DNA of 64,000 bases, taken from contig NZ_JALGBZ010000005.1 of assembly GCF_023757625.1 (NCBI RefSeq), forward strand, positions 1 through 64,000. The letters run 5' to 3'. Source of the DNA: Halomonas sp. S3-1-1 (GTDB lineage Bacteria; Pseudomonadota; Gammaproteobacteria; Pseudomonadales; Halomonadaceae). The translations under genes and the position numbers were made by a program. Position 1 is the first letter of the stretch; each line of letters starts with the position of its first letter. Under the pieces are notes generated by a model. It saw only the letters and a program-made list of their open reading frames with translations, searched no databases and was not told the origin of the DNA. Shown here piece after piece: positions 8,548 to 17,851 of the stretch.

Positions 8548-9927
8548 CTACTCGTATTGCTGACGATATTTGCGCACCACGACCAGTGCGATGACGTTCA
8601 AGCCCAGCGTGATCACGAACAGCGTCAAGCCAAGCGCGAAGGCGACCAGCGACTGCGGGCTGGCGAAATCCATATCGCCGGTGAGCTGGTTGACGATGGT
8701 CACGGTGATCGTGGAGACCGCCTCGAACGGGTTGGCGTGCAGCACCGGGTTGTTGCCTGCCGCCAGCACAACGATCATGGTCTCGCCGATCGCTCGGCTC
8801 GCCGCGAGCAAAAACGCCCCGACGATGCCGGGGAGTGCGGCGGGCAGTACCACTTGGCGAATGGTTTCCGATTTGGTCGCGCCAAGGCCCAGCGCGCCGT
8901 CACGCAGCGATTTGGGCACCTGCGTGATGATGTCATCGGATAGCGACGAGACAAACGGAATGATCATGATGCCCATGGCGATACCGGCGGTCATGGCGCT
9001 GGTGGTGCGGATATTGATGCCCACCAGATCACCGAGCATCGACAGAAACGGGCCGATGACCGTCAGCGCGAAAAAGCCGTACACGATGGTGGGAATGCCC
9101 GCCAGAATCTCGATGATCGGCTTGGCGATGCTTCGAAGCCAGGGCGAGGCGTACTCCGACATGTAGATCGCGGTCATCAGCCCCACGGGGATGGCAACCA
9201 ACAGCGCGATGGCGCTGACCATCAGGGTGCCCCACAAAAGCGGTAGCAAACCGAACTCACCCTGCCCGCTCGAGCCTGCGGTGCTGAAACGCGGGTTCCA
9301 CACCGTGCCGAAGAAGAAGTCCGCCGGGTGGATAAAGCTGAAAAAGCGCAGCGCCTCGCCAAGCATCGACAGCACGATGCCGACGGTGGTCAAAATGGCC
9401 ACCGCCGAGCTTGCGGCCAGCGCAAAGGTAATGACCCGCTCGACCTGGTTACGCGCCCGCCAGGTCGGCGAGATGCGCCGACGCGCCAGCACCAGCCCGG
9501 CCACTGCCAGCACCGCCATCACCGCGATCAAGGCGATGTTTTCAAGCGTTTGTAGCCGCGCCATGTGACTCGCCGCGGCAAGCTCCTCCGGGCTTCCGCC
9601 GCCGGCGACGCCGCGCCCGTCGGCCAGCGCCGAGATGCGGCGCATCAGGGTCTGCATTTCCCGGTCGCCCAGCCCGCTCACAAGCTCCGGCGGCAGTTGG
9701 CCGGTGACCAACGTATCGATGAGCTGGGGCGCCAGAAACGACCAGAGAAGAAAAATGACCAGCGCCGGCAGCCCGCACCACAGGGCGACCAGCGTGCCGT
9801 AATAACCCGGGCGCGAGTGCAGACGCACGTCGCGGCTTGACGCTACTGCGCGGCTGCGCGTCAGCCCCAGGTGATATGCCAAGGCCATCAGCATCAAAAG
9901 CGTGGCGATCAAGGCAAAATTGCTCAT
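8548..9927 (-). CDS. pstC: phosphate ABC transporter permease PstC
   Basis: The second permease subunit, 459 residues. It has two N-terminal membrane segments (about 1-20 and 44-65), a hydrophilic stretch, another segment near 125-145, and then the PstC core with the EAA-like loop LGLGATKSETIRQVVLPAAL near residue 365. I placed the start at 9927 (MSNFAL) because upstream residues of the open frame are arginine-rich and unlike the family. It is longer than E. coli PstC (319), as in other high-GC gammaproteobacteria. It is separated from pstS by a strong hairpin, which may lower its expression relative to PstS. Confidence 0.93.
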   Translation of the reverse strand: MSNFALIATLLMLMALAYHLGLTRSRAVASSRDVRLHSRPGYYGTLVALWCGLPALVIFLLWSFLAPQLIDTLVTGQLPPELVSGLGDREMQTLMRRISALADGRGVAGGGSPEELAAASHMARLQTLENIALIAVMAVLAVAGLVLARRRISPTWRARNQVERVITFALAASSAVAILTTVGIVLSMLGEALRFFSFIHPADFFFGTVWNPRFSTAGSSGQGEFGLLPLLWGTLMVSAIALLVAIPVGLMTAIYMSEYASPWLRSIAKPIIEILAGIPTIVYGFFALTVIGPFLSMLGDLVGINIRTTSAMTAGIAMGIMIIPFVSSLSDDIITQVPKSLRDGALGLGATKSETIRQVVLPAALPGIVGAFLLAASRAIGETMIVVLAAGNNPVLHANPFEAVSTITVTIVNQLTGDMDFASPQSLVAFALGLTLFVITLGLNVIALVVVRKYRQQYE

Positions 9928-9960
9928 GGTATGTCTTCGCCTTTTACTTTCTACGTTTAA

Positions 9961-9989
9961 ACGCCGGCATCGAATGCCTCGATGCCGGC
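9961..9989 (-). terminator. hairpin between pstS and pstC (attenuator or mRNA stabiliser)
   Basis: CGCCGGCATCGA/TCGATGCCGGCG is a 12-bp perfect stem with a 5-nt loop in the 126-base gap between pstS and pstC. It has no real T-run on the minus strand, so it is more likely a partial terminator or a 3' stabiliser of pstS mRNA than a full stop. Confidence 0.7.
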
Positions 9990-10053
9990 GCAATCACTTT
10001 CTCACCTGCCTTGCGTTATCAGGCACGGCGCCTGTTGCAAGGCGGGCCAGACG

Positions 10054-11070
10054 TTACTCGGCGCTGACCACAGTGCGCGACTCGAACTGCTCGAGCTGCT
10101 CCTGACGCTCGCCTTCGTCCATCGGGATGAGGCCTGCGTCTTCCAGCGGGCTTCCGTAGCCGGAGGTCATATCATTGAGGAAGAACTCGGTGTACTCGGC
10201 AAGGCCGGGGATGACGTCCAGGTGCTCGCCTTTGACGTAGAAGAACAGCGGGCGAGATACCGGGTATTCGCCGGAGCCGATGGTTTCGAGGCTCGGCTCG
10301 ACGCCGTCCATGGTCGCCACTTGCAGACGGTCACGGTTCTGGTCGTAGAAGCTCAGGCCGAATACGCCAACGGCGTTCTGCTGGGCGTCCAGGCGGGCCA
10401 GGGTTTCGGTGTAGTCGCCGGCGATTTCGACGATACGGCCGTCACCGCGCAGATTGTTGCAGGCGTCCTCTTCCACTTCCGCGACAGTATCGCAGCCGGC
10501 GTGCAGTACGCGCTCTTCGAATACTTCACGTGTACCGTGGTTGGAAGCCGGAATGACCAGCGTGATTTCCTGGTCCGGCAGGCTATCGTCGATGTCGGAC
10601 CAGTTGGTGTAGGGGTTGTCGACCAGCTCGCCATCCTGGGGCAGTTGGGCAGCGGCGGCCTTGAAGACGAATTCCGGCGTCAGCTCGAACGAGTTTTGAT
10701 CCAGGCGCGAGGCGAAGACGATACCGTCGTAGCCGAATTTCACCTCGAGGATGTCGTTAACGCCGTTCTCGCCGCAGCTTTCGACTTCGCTTTGACGAAT
10801 CGGGCGCGAGGCGTTGGCGATGTCGATGGTGTTTTCACCCACGCCCTGGCAGAACTGACGCAGACCGCCGCTGGAGCCGCCGGAGCCCACGACCGGCGTG
10901 TTGAACTGGGAATAGGTGTTGCCAAACTCTTCTGCGACGATACTGGCAAACGGCAGTACGGTCGAAGAGCCCGCAATCTGAATGGTGTCGCGAGCCATGG
11001 CTACGCTGGATACGCCGGCGCCCAGGGCGGCGACTACGGCAACACTTAGCGTCTTTTTGGTTACATTCAT
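10054..11070 (-). CDS. pstS: phosphate-binding periplasmic protein PstS
   Basis: The 338-residue periplasmic phosphate receptor of the Pst importer. A typical Sec signal peptide ends at AMA near residue 26. The mature part begins with IQIAGSSTVLPF, and the phosphate-binding loop GSGGSSGG is near residue 65. TIDIANASRPI and the later motifs are also typical of the Pseudomonas-like PstS branch. It is the first gene of the pst operon, and a Pho box stands upstream. Expression should rise when PhoB is phosphorylated under phosphate limitation; phoBR is not in this window. Confidence 0.95.
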   Translation of the reverse strand: MNVTKKTLSVAVVAALGAGVSSVAMARDTIQIAGSSTVLPFASIVAEEFGNTYSQFNTPVVGSGGSSGGLRQFCQGVGENTIDIANASRPIRQSEVESCGENGVNDILEVKFGYDGIVFASRLDQNSFELTPEFVFKAAAAQLPQDGELVDNPYTNWSDIDDSLPDQEITLVIPASNHGTREVFEERVLHAGCDTVAEVEEDACNNLRGDGRIVEIAGDYTETLARLDAQQNAVGVFGLSFYDQNRDRLQVATMDGVEPSLETIGSGEYPVSRPLFFYVKGEHLDVIPGLAEYTEFFLNDMTSGYGSPLEDAGLIPMDEGERQEQLEQFESRTVVSAE

Positions 11071-11158
11071 CGTTGCGTTCCCCTTGGTGTGAAATCCAGC
11101 GCGCCGCTGGAAAAGGTGGCCTTCTGGCCTTCGACACCGAGGAGTCTGCCGCGCTTTG

Positions 11159-11176
11159 ATTGCAATTATATGACAG
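11159..11176 (-). promoter_or_regulatory. Pho box and promoter of pstS
   Basis: On the minus strand the sequence reads CTGTCAT, then 4 bases, then TTGCAAT. The first half is a perfect Pho-box heptamer and the second matches 4 of 7. TATAAT (11170-11165) overlaps it and could serve as a -10 element. The site stands about 90 bases before the pstS start, as expected for PhoB control. Confidence 0.65.
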
Positions 11177-11217
11177 CGCCGCGCTCACCGACTTTTTTTA
11201 ACGCGCCCCAACGCACA

Positions 11218-12405
11218 TCAAGGCAGCGTTGCCGGGCGCGGCGTCAGCCAGCGCACGCCCAGGTTACCCATCAGCGCCACCGTTAGCATGGTGAGCAGCA
11301 TCGGCCACAGGTGATCGACCTCGAATAGCCCGACCACCACCCCGGCAAGCGCTCCACAGGTGAACTGAATACCGCCCAGAAGCGCCGTTGCCGTGGCGCT
11401 GATATGGCCAAAGTGATCCAGCAGCGACGAGATGGCGTTGGGCGTGATCAGTCCGATCATGCCGGTGAACAGCATAATCAGCGGCACCACCACGTACAAC
11501 GTGGCCAGCCCCAGGGCGTTGACGAGTACCAGCGCCAGCGCCGCCACCAGCTGAACGCCCAACCCCAAACGCAGGTTTTGCTGCGGCGTGCGGTGGCGCA
11601 AAAGATAAATATTGACCCGGTTGGAGAGCGCGATGACCACCACGTTGACCCCGAACACCGCCGGGTAGATATGGGGAGAGAGCGAGAAGTAGTCCAGATA
11701 GAGAAACGGTGAGGCGGTGACGAAGGCGAACAGCCCGGCGAAGGAGGCGGCGACCGCGCAGATATACCCCATCGCCTCGCGGTGGCGCAGCACGCTTGCG
11801 TAATTCCGCAGTACCTGGCGCGGCGAAGCGGCCGGCAGGCTCATGTCACGCGTTTCCGGAAGCTTCGTCCCCAGAAGCCATAGCAAGAATCCGGCATAGA
11901 CCGCCAGAAACCAAAATATCAGCCACCAGTCGCCGACACGCAGCAGAAGACTCCCCACCGCCGGAGCCACCAGCGGCGCCAGCATCATGATCATCGCCAT
12001 GGTCGACATCACCCTCGCCGCCTCGCGCCCGCTGAAGCAGTCGCGCACGATTGCCGCCGAGTTCACCACGCACGCCCCGCCGCCCAGCGCCTGCACGAAG
12101 CGCCAGGCCAGCAGCGCGCCGAGGCTGTCCACGGTGCTGATCAACAGGCTGGCCAGCAAAAAGACCACCAGCCCGCCCATCAACACCGGCTTGCGCCCGA
12201 CTCGATCGGAGAGCGGCCCAAAGCAGAGCTGACCCAACGCGAAGCCGAACAAAAACATGCTGATCGAAAGCTCGGTGCGATGAATGCTCTCATCGATCGC
12301 CTGGGCCAGAATGCCGATCGCCGGCAGATACGCGTCGATGGCAAAGGGCGCAAGCGCGGTGTTGGCGGCGACCAAAAGCGCCACCCGGCGTGAGTTGAGC
12401 TGCAT
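11218..12405 (-). CDS. MFS drug exporter of the Bcr/CflA type
   Basis: A 395-residue inner-membrane protein with about 12 membrane segments and the MFS loop signature between segments 2 and 3 (GPLSDRVGRKPVLMGG, near residue 65-80). The opening ALAPFAIDAYLPAIGIL is typical of the Bcr/CflA subfamily, whose members export bicyclomycin, sulfonamides or chloramphenicol by proton antiport. The ATG at 12405 has GGGAGA 5 bases upstream and removes an unlikely 36-residue hydrophilic lead. It is a single gene upstream of pstS; about 150 bases separate them. The substrate is unknown. Confidence 0.9.
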   Translation of the reverse strand: MQLNSRRVALLVAANTALAPFAIDAYLPAIGILAQAIDESIHRTELSISMFLFGFALGQLCFGPLSDRVGRKPVLMGGLVVFLLASLLISTVDSLGALLAWRFVQALGGGACVVNSAAIVRDCFSGREAARVMSTMAMIMMLAPLVAPAVGSLLLRVGDWWLIFWFLAVYAGFLLWLLGTKLPETRDMSLPAASPRQVLRNYASVLRHREAMGYICAVAASFAGLFAFVTASPFLYLDYFSLSPHIYPAVFGVNVVVIALSNRVNIYLLRHRTPQQNLRLGLGVQLVAALALVLVNALGLATLYVVVPLIMLFTGMIGLITPNAISSLLDHFGHISATATALLGGIQFTCGALAGVVVGLFEVDHLWPMLLTMLTVALMGNLGVRWLTPRPATLP

Positions 12406-12566
12406 GGATCTCCCTATCGCATCACTATCCTGGTCCTGGCCCCCGAACCGAAACGGCTCGGCGGGCGTGCCTTCATGATACTGCACTTGTTCACCCTTGA
12501 ACGCTCGGTTCAAAAAACGGCAACAAATCGCGCTTAGTCTAGTGCTATTTTACTACGCGAGCCTAA

Positions 12567-14216
12567 ATGCCCATGACCCTCAAAGCGCTTCACCATATTT
12601 CGCTTCGCACGCTGGCCGTGGCCGCGCTCTCGCTGGTTACGCTTTGCGTCGTGGCCCTCGCCCTGCTCGCCTGGAGCGTGATCGAACGGGGGCAACACGA
12701 TCTGGCGCTGCTCGAGCGGGTCAACGTCCAGCAGGCGTCTTCACTCAACCGGCTGCATATCGCGAGTCTTGAAGGGCTTCATCGCCTCGACCGGGCGCTC
12801 GAGCGCCAGCTCAGACCTTCGCTTGGCGACCCGGTCGAGGCGCTCGAAGCGGTCGAGCGCGAAATCGAAGAGATGGACAGCGCCCTGGCGCGATTTCTCG
12901 CCGCCAGCGCCGACTACGCCGGCCGCGACGCGCTCGAAAAGTCGGCCCGGGCACTGATCGCCGCGATGGAGCAGCAGCTTGCGGCGGTTCGCGCCGGCGA
13001 CCGCGGCGGGTATCGCGAGCTTACCGCCCAAGCACTCACGCTAAGCCAGGCGTTCAGCGAGCAGGCGCGCGCCTTCTACGCCCTGGCCGACCAACAGGGC
13101 TCTACCCTGCTCTCGCGCGCCGAGCGCCAAGCCGCCACGCTCGGCCAGGCGCTGATCGCGGGCGTGCTGGCAACGCTCGGCATTCTGCTGATGATTGCCG
13201 TGATCGGGCAGCGCTACTTTCTGCGCCCAATCAAAACCCTGGTGGGCCATCTTCGCACCCTCGCCAGAGGTGATTTGAGCCGGGAGGTCGAGAGCCCGGG
13301 GCGCAATGAGATCGGCCAGCTCTACGCTGAGCTCGACACCATGCGCCGAGCCTTTGTCGACACCGTCACGGAGCTTCATATTCAGAGCCGCTCGATGTTC
13401 GAAAGCGCCCAGCGTTTGGCGCTGGGAAGCGAAGAGCTGACCGCTCAGAGTCGTGAACAGCAGACCTTTCACGCGGCCACGACCACCACGCTCGACGAGC
13501 TCACCACCCACACAGCCTCCACCGCCGGCTTTGCCGCCGAGGCGGCAAACCTGACCGCCTCGGCTCGGACGCGCACCGCCGAAGGCAGCGACGTAATGAA
13601 CGACTTTCTCGCCACCATGGAGCGCATCCAGGCGCGCGCCCGCGAAGTGGACGGGATCGTTGAGACTATCGATGCTATCGCGTTTCAGACCAACATTCTC
13701 GCGCTCAACGCCTCGGTGGAAGCGGCGCGCGCCGGCACCGAGGGCAAGGGGTTCGCGGTGGTGGCCGATGAGGTCAGAACGCTGGCCACGCGAAGCGCCG
13801 ACGCCGCCGGTGAGATCAGAGCGCTTCTGGCGGAGTCGGCTCGTCAGATCGAGCAGGGCTACGCGCGCTCGCGCCAGGCAAGCGACACCATGCACGACAT
13901 CGCCGACACCGGCGAGCAGGCCAACCGCCTGATGGCACACATCGCCAGCGCCGCCCAGGAGCAGCATCGCCATATCGAGCGGCTCAACGCCACGCTTGCC
14001 GAACAGACCCAAACCCACCGGGCCAGCGCCGAGCGGGTCGAACAAAGCGCCCGGGATGCGCTTGCGCTCGAACAGATCGCCGAGGCGCTCAGCGAAGCCG
14101 CCGACGCTTTTCAAATCGACGACGCTCCGCCGGCCGGCTTTAGCTGGCGCCCAGACCAGGCGTTAATGCAATCCGCGCGAGGCAATATCCACAGGCCGGA
14201 AGCCTTGCTAGAGTAG
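12567..14216 (+). CDS. methyl-accepting chemotaxis protein
   Basis: A 549-residue transmembrane chemoreceptor. It has a first membrane segment at about 15-35 and a periplasmic helical sensor of roughly 160 residues. The second membrane segment is at about 197-220 and is followed by a HAMP domain ([19 protein letters not shown]) and the signalling domain. The hairpin tip that contacts CheA/CheW is plain: [20 protein letters not shown] near residue 372. There is no PAS or other named sensor domain, so the ligand is unknown. A second ATG two codons on is possible. No chemotaxis genes are adjacent; it stands alone before transaldolase. Confidence 0.92.
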   Translation: MPMTLKALHHISLRTLAVAALSLVTLCVVALALLAWSVIERGQHDLALLERVNVQQASSLNRLHIASLEGLHRLDRALERQLRPSLGDPVEALEAVEREIEEMDSALARFLAASADYAGRDALEKSARALIAAMEQQLAAVRAGDRGGYRELTAQALTLSQAFSEQARAFYALADQQGSTLLSRAERQAATLGQALIAGVLATLGILLMIAVIGQRYFLRPIKTLVGHLRTLARGDLSREVESPGRNEIGQLYAELDTMRRAFVDTVTELHIQSRSMFESAQRLALGSEELTAQSREQQTFHAATTTTLDELTTHTASTAGFAAEAANLTASARTRTAEGSDVMNDFLATMERIQARAREVDGIVETIDAIAFQTNILALNASVEAARAGTEGKGFAVVADEVRTLATRSADAAGEIRALLAESARQIEQGYARSRQASDTMHDIADTGEQANRLMAHIASAAQEQHRHIERLNATLAEQTQTHRASAERVEQSARDALALEQIAEALSEAADAFQIDDAPPAGFSWRPDQALMQSARGNIHRPEALLE

Positions 14217-14244
14217 GGTTGGACTCAACAGGGAGGAGCCTTAC

Positions 14245-15180
14245 ATGAGCACGAGCCTACTCGCGCAGCTAAAAAAGATGACCAAGGTCGTCGCCGACAC
14301 CGGCGATCTGGAAACGATCCGCCGCTTTCGCCCGGAGGACGCCACCACCAATCCGTCGCTCATCCTGCAGGCCGCCCAGCAGGAGGATCGCCGCGAGCGC
14401 CTGGCCGTCATCGCCCGCGAAAGCGCGGATATCGACGAGGCAGTGGATCGAGTCGCGGTAGAGATTGGCTCCGAGATCAGCGAGCTGGTGCCGGGTTTTG
14501 TGTCAACCGAGGTCAGCTCGCGGCTCTCTTTTGATCGCGAGGCGACGATCAAAAAGGCGCACTCGCTGATCGAGCGCTACGCCAAAAACGGCGTGCCCGC
14601 CGAGCGCATCCTGATCAAGACCGCCTCCACCTGGGAGGGCATTCAGGCCGCACGCCAGCTTGAGCGCGACGGGATTCGCACCAACCTTACGCTCTTGTTC
14701 GGCTTCGCCCAGGCCAAAGCCTGCGCCGACGCCGGTGCGACGCTGATCTCGCCGTTCGTCGGGCGTATTCTCGACTGGCACAAAGCACAAAACCCGGACG
14801 GCGACTTCAGCGGCGACAACGACCCGGGCGTGGCCTCGGTCAAGCGCATTTTTGAGTACTACAAGGCGCAGAACTACGCCACCATCGTGATGGGCGCAAG
14901 CTTTCGCAACGTCGACGAGATCAAGTCGCTCGCCGGCTGTGACCGCCTGACCATCTCCCCGGCGCTGTTGAACGAGCTCGATGAAGAGCACGGTACGCTT
15001 GAGCGCAAGCTGAGCGCGAAAAGCGCGCAGGCAAACGCCGACGACGCCCTGAGCGAGCAGGAGTTCCGCTGGGCGATGAACGACGACGAGATGGCCCACG
15101 ACAAGCTTGCCGAAGGCATTCGCAAGTTCATGGCGGATCAGAAAAAGCTCGAGGAGCTGCTGGCCAAACTGCGCCAGTGA
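14245..15180 (+). CDS. tal: transaldolase
   Basis: A 311-residue TalB-type transaldolase of the non-oxidative pentose phosphate pathway, which transfers a dihydroxyacetone unit between sugar phosphates. The N-terminal pattern DATTNPSLI (residues 32-40) and the Schiff-base lysine in ILIKTASTWEG near residue 130 are clear. GGGAGGAG lies 8 bases before the ATG. It is 28 bases downstream of the chemoreceptor gene and ends at a strong terminator, so it is the end of this transcription unit. Confidence 0.95.
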   Translation: MSTSLLAQLKKMTKVVADTGDLETIRRFRPEDATTNPSLILQAAQQEDRRERLAVIARESADIDEAVDRVAVEIGSEISELVPGFVSTEVSSRLSFDREATIKKAHSLIERYAKNGVPAERILIKTASTWEGIQAARQLERDGIRTNLTLLFGFAQAKACADAGATLISPFVGRILDWHKAQNPDGDFSGDNDPGVASVKRIFEYYKAQNYATIVMGASFRNVDEIKSLAGCDRLTISPALLNELDEEHGTLERKLSAKSAQANADDALSEQEFRWAMNDDEMAHDKLAEGIRKFMADQKKLEELLAKLRQ

Positions 15181-15224
15181 TCGCCACTGCTGGATGAGCC
15201 GTGCCACGCGAGCGGGCAAAACGA

Positions 15225-15257
15225 AAAGGCCCCGAGGGTTTGCTCCCCGGGGCCTTT
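15225..15257. terminator. terminator between transaldolase and the STAS gene
   Basis: AAAGGCCCCG and CGGGGCCTTT form a long GC-rich stem (15225-15257) with A and T flanks. It lies between convergent genes and can work in both directions. Confidence 0.85.
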
Positions 15258-15288
15258 GATGTCTAGCGATGGGGCATCGAGCAATGCC

Positions 15289-15804
15289 CTAGTGCACCGG
15301 CGAGTCCTGGGATTCCAGCATGTCGACCAGCGGCTGGAACTGTTCGCGGTTGTGCTCGTTCATGTGCATGAGGATGCGGTGCGCCTCCAGGATTCGGTCA
15401 CGCAACCCCTCCTCGTCCGAGGGCACTTCGGGCAGCTCGGTCAGCGTCGGATCAATGCCGCCAACGTTTTGAAGCGGCGCCTCGACCAGGGTAAAAAAAC
15501 GCGCGAATCCCATCACATCCAGCATTTTCTGAATGTCGGGGTTGTCGGCGATGATCGTCGGCGGATGCTCGAGACGCCCTTTCACCGCCATGGCGACCTT
15601 GGCCAGAAAGCCCAGGGCGCTGGAATCGACGTTGCTCGCCTCGCGCAGGTCGATCATCACCGAACGAAGCCCGGGGGTGTCGGCAAGACGCTGGGCCTGG
15701 ACGTCGAGCGTGGCGCAGAGCGTCAAGCGCACGTCGCCACAGAGTTTCAGGATGAAAACCCCGGAATCGAATGCCGCTTTGATACGGCCTTCCTCAATCA
15801 GCAT
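15289..15804 (-). CDS. STAS-domain anti-sigma factor antagonist (HsbA-like)
   Basis: A 171-residue cytoplasmic protein with an N-terminal STAS fold (about residues 5-105) and an extra C-terminal tail of 60 residues. The phosphorylatable serine of the family is in NVDSSALGFLAK near residue 60. It overlaps the stop of the PP2C phosphatase gene by 11 bases, so the phosphatase is probably the enzyme that acts on it. The pair matches in architecture the Pseudomonas HsbR-HsbA partner switch, which links surface behaviour to an anti-sigma factor. That role is inferred here. The first ATG (15804) is preferred over a TTG two codons earlier. Confidence 0.8.
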   Translation of the reverse strand: MLIEEGRIKAAFDSGVFILKLCGDVRLTLCATLDVQAQRLADTPGLRSVMIDLREASNVDSSALGFLAKVAMAVKGRLEHPPTIIADNPDIQKMLDVMGFARFFTLVEAPLQNVGGIDPTLTELPEVPSDEEGLRDRILEAHRILMHMNEHNREQFQPLVDMLESQDSPVH

Positions 15805-16987
15805 GACCAAATCCGCTCACCATCATGATTGTCAGATCGTCGGGCAAAGCGTTGCGGTCCTGGCCCTCTTCGTCAGCCGCCTCCCCCTCCATCAGCAGGG
15901 CGTTGGTCTGAACCAGCCGGTCGCGCAACCGCTCGAGTGTGTCACTCTCGCTTACTAATTGCTCAAGCTCCATGAGCCGCGTGTCGAGCGTCTTACCCGG
16001 CAAGCATTCCAATACGCCGTCTGAACAGAGCCACAGGCGAAAGTCAGGCGGAAGGTCACAGCTAAGGGAAGGATACTCGATATCGGGGAAAAGCCCGACC
16101 GGCATGCCCTCGCCTTCAAGGCGCGTCAGGCCCTGATCGGTCACTAGTATCGGCATCGGTAGCTGTGCACCGAGCGAATAGTGAAGGGTCTTGGCCTCGT
16201 GGTCAATCACCCCAACGAAAAGGGTGGCGTGCTTGCCGATGTCGGTATCCTGAAGCTCGCGGTTGAGCGCCTTGAGCCATTTGGCGGCCAAACGCTCCGG
16301 CGCCTGGCCGTCCCACTCGTTAAGCCATCGAATAAACAGGTACTTGAGCAGCACCGTGACGAAGGCCGACGACGCGCCGTGGCCAGATACATCGGCAAAG
16401 TAGAAGGCGCTGAAGCGCTCATTGTAGGGCTGGTAGTCGAGAAAATCGCCGGATAAATAAAGCGACGGCGCGAACCAGTAATCGAATCGAGCGCCGTTGA
16501 TGGTGCGCGCGTTCACAGGCAGCAGCCGGCGCTGGATGTGCCCGCCGCTTTGCTGATCCATGCGCAGAAGCGCCAGATGCGTCTCCAGGCTTTCGTTGAG
16601 CTCCTCGAGGCGCGCCCGGTCGCGCTCGCGTTCGCGGGCCAGCGCACTGAGCTCGACCGCCTTGCGAATCATGCGCCGTAAAAGCTCGCTATGGCGCAAG
16701 GGGTCGACCACGTGATCCAGAAGCCCGCTCTCCACCGCCTGAAAGAGCTCGGTGTCCTCACGGGAGTCGCTGACCACCAGGGTCGGCACCCGGGCGGCCA
16801 ACAGCGCCCACTGCTCGCGGGGCACCACGCCGACCCGCGCCACGACCAGCGCGACGTTGTCGGGCAAACGCTCGATGTCGCTGGCAGCCAGCACCGCCAT
16901 GTCGCGGCAGGTGATGGCGCGAGTAAGCGCATCGCGCTCATCGCCGGGGGCATCGATGACCGCGATCAGATACTTGGAGGAATCCAT
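15794..16987 (-). CDS. response regulator-like protein with SpoIIE-type PP2C phosphatase (HsbR-like)
   Basis: A 397-residue protein with an N-terminal receiver-like domain (1-115), a coiled-coil linker (about 118-145) and a C-terminal SpoIIE/PP2C phosphatase domain. The metal-binding aspartates are visible in LSGDFLDY near residue 178 and FADVSGHGASSA near 195. The receiver looks degenerate: where the phospho-acceptor aspartate is expected it reads ARVGVVPRE, and the conserved lysine is absent. The phosphatase may therefore be controlled by binding rather than by phosphorylation. It starts 8 bases after mlaA and overlaps the STAS gene. GAGG at 7 bases supports the start. Confidence 0.85.
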   Translation of the reverse strand: MDSSKYLIAVIDAPGDERDALTRAITCRDMAVLAASDIERLPDNVALVVARVGVVPREQWALLAARVPTLVVSDSREDTELFQAVESGLLDHVVDPLRHSELLRRMIRKAVELSALARERERDRARLEELNESLETHLALLRMDQQSGGHIQRRLLPVNARTINGARFDYWFAPSLYLSGDFLDYQPYNERFSAFYFADVSGHGASSAFVTVLLKYLFIRWLNEWDGQAPERLAAKWLKALNRELQDTDIGKHATLFVGVIDHEAKTLHYSLGAQLPMPILVTDQGLTRLEGEGMPVGLFPDIEYPSLSCDLPPDFRLWLCSDGVLECLPGKTLDTRLMELEQLVSESDTLERLRDRLVQTNALLMEGEAADEEGQDRNALPDDLTIMMVSGFGHAD

Positions 16988-16995
16988 ATCAGGCC

Positions 16996-17802
16996 TCAGT
17001 CGGCGACGTTATCGTCACCAAAATCTGCATCGTCGAATTCGAAGCTGTCCATGGCGAAGGGGTCGTCTCCGAGCTCGCCGTCGTTGATCATGAACTGGCG
17101 GCGCTGCAGATAGGCGTCGCGAATGAACTGATAGCGGTCGCCGCTGATCAGCGACTCCTGGTCGAGCAGCCCCGCCCGGGTGTCGATGACGTTGAGCGCG
17201 GTCAGGCTGATACGTACCGCGTCATCCTCGACGTAGGTATTGGGATACGCGGCCAGATCCGCCGGCAGGCCCGTGGTGTCGCGCAGCGTGCTCGGGCCGA
17301 GCAGCGGCAGCACCAGATAGCGCGAGTCGCTCCAGCCCCAGCGCGCCAGAGTCTGGCCGAAATCTTCCTCGTCCGCGGTGATCTCCATGTGGGTCGCGTA
17401 GTCCAGAAGACCACCGATACCGACCGTCGAGTTGATCAAAAACCGCGACGTCGCAAGCCCAGCGTTGGCCGGTTTGCCCTGCAAGAGGCTATTGAGCGCG
17501 GTGCGGATCTCGCCGAGGTTGGAGAAAAAGTTGCCCACGCCGGTTTGCACCGGGTCCGGGGTGACGTTGCGATAGCCGGTGGCCACCGGCTTCAACGCGT
17601 AGCGGTCGAGCACGTCATTGAAGGCGAACACGCGTCGGTTGAAGCTTTCCCAAGGGTCGTCCGGGTGCGCCTGCTGCGCCGTCGTTTGGGTGCTGGCACA
17701 GCCGGACAGCCCCATGGTGGCCAGCAGCACGACCGGCAAAGCGCTCTTGAGCGCGCCGGCGTTGAGTCGATTGGCCCTTGAGGCGGCTAGTAACCATGGC
17801 AT
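16996..17802 (-). CDS. mlaA: outer-membrane lipoprotein MlaA (VacJ)
   Basis: A 268-residue lipoprotein of the Mla system, which takes mislocalised phospholipids from the outer leaflet of the outer membrane. The signal peptide ends in the lipobox LSGC (cysteine near residue 35). DPWESFNRRVFAFND, GYRNVTPD and the glycine-rich FLINSTVGIGGLLD are hallmark MlaA stretches. The last 25 residues are very acidic. GAGGG at 7 bases supports the start. It is followed after 8 bases by the PP2C gene, which suggests an operon. The rest of the mla genes are not here. Confidence 0.93.
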   Translation of the reverse strand: MPWLLAASRANRLNAGALKSALPVVLLATMGLSGCASTQTTAQQAHPDDPWESFNRRVFAFNDVLDRYALKPVATGYRNVTPDPVQTGVGNFFSNLGEIRTALNSLLQGKPANAGLATSRFLINSTVGIGGLLDYATHMEITADEEDFGQTLARWGWSDSRYLVLPLLGPSTLRDTTGLPADLAAYPNTYVEDDAVRISLTALNVIDTRAGLLDQESLISGDRYQFIRDAYLQRRQFMINDGELGDDPFAMDSFEFDDADFGDDNVAD

Positions 17803-17851
17803 GATGATTCCCTCGTTTTTGGTGTGTCCCTGCTTTATTTAATGCAAGCGC

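Noticed and set aside
13041..14114. Minus-strand 357-codon open frame opposite the chemoreceptor gene
   Set aside because: Antisense shadow: the plus strand carries clear HAMP and signalling-domain motifs through the same region.
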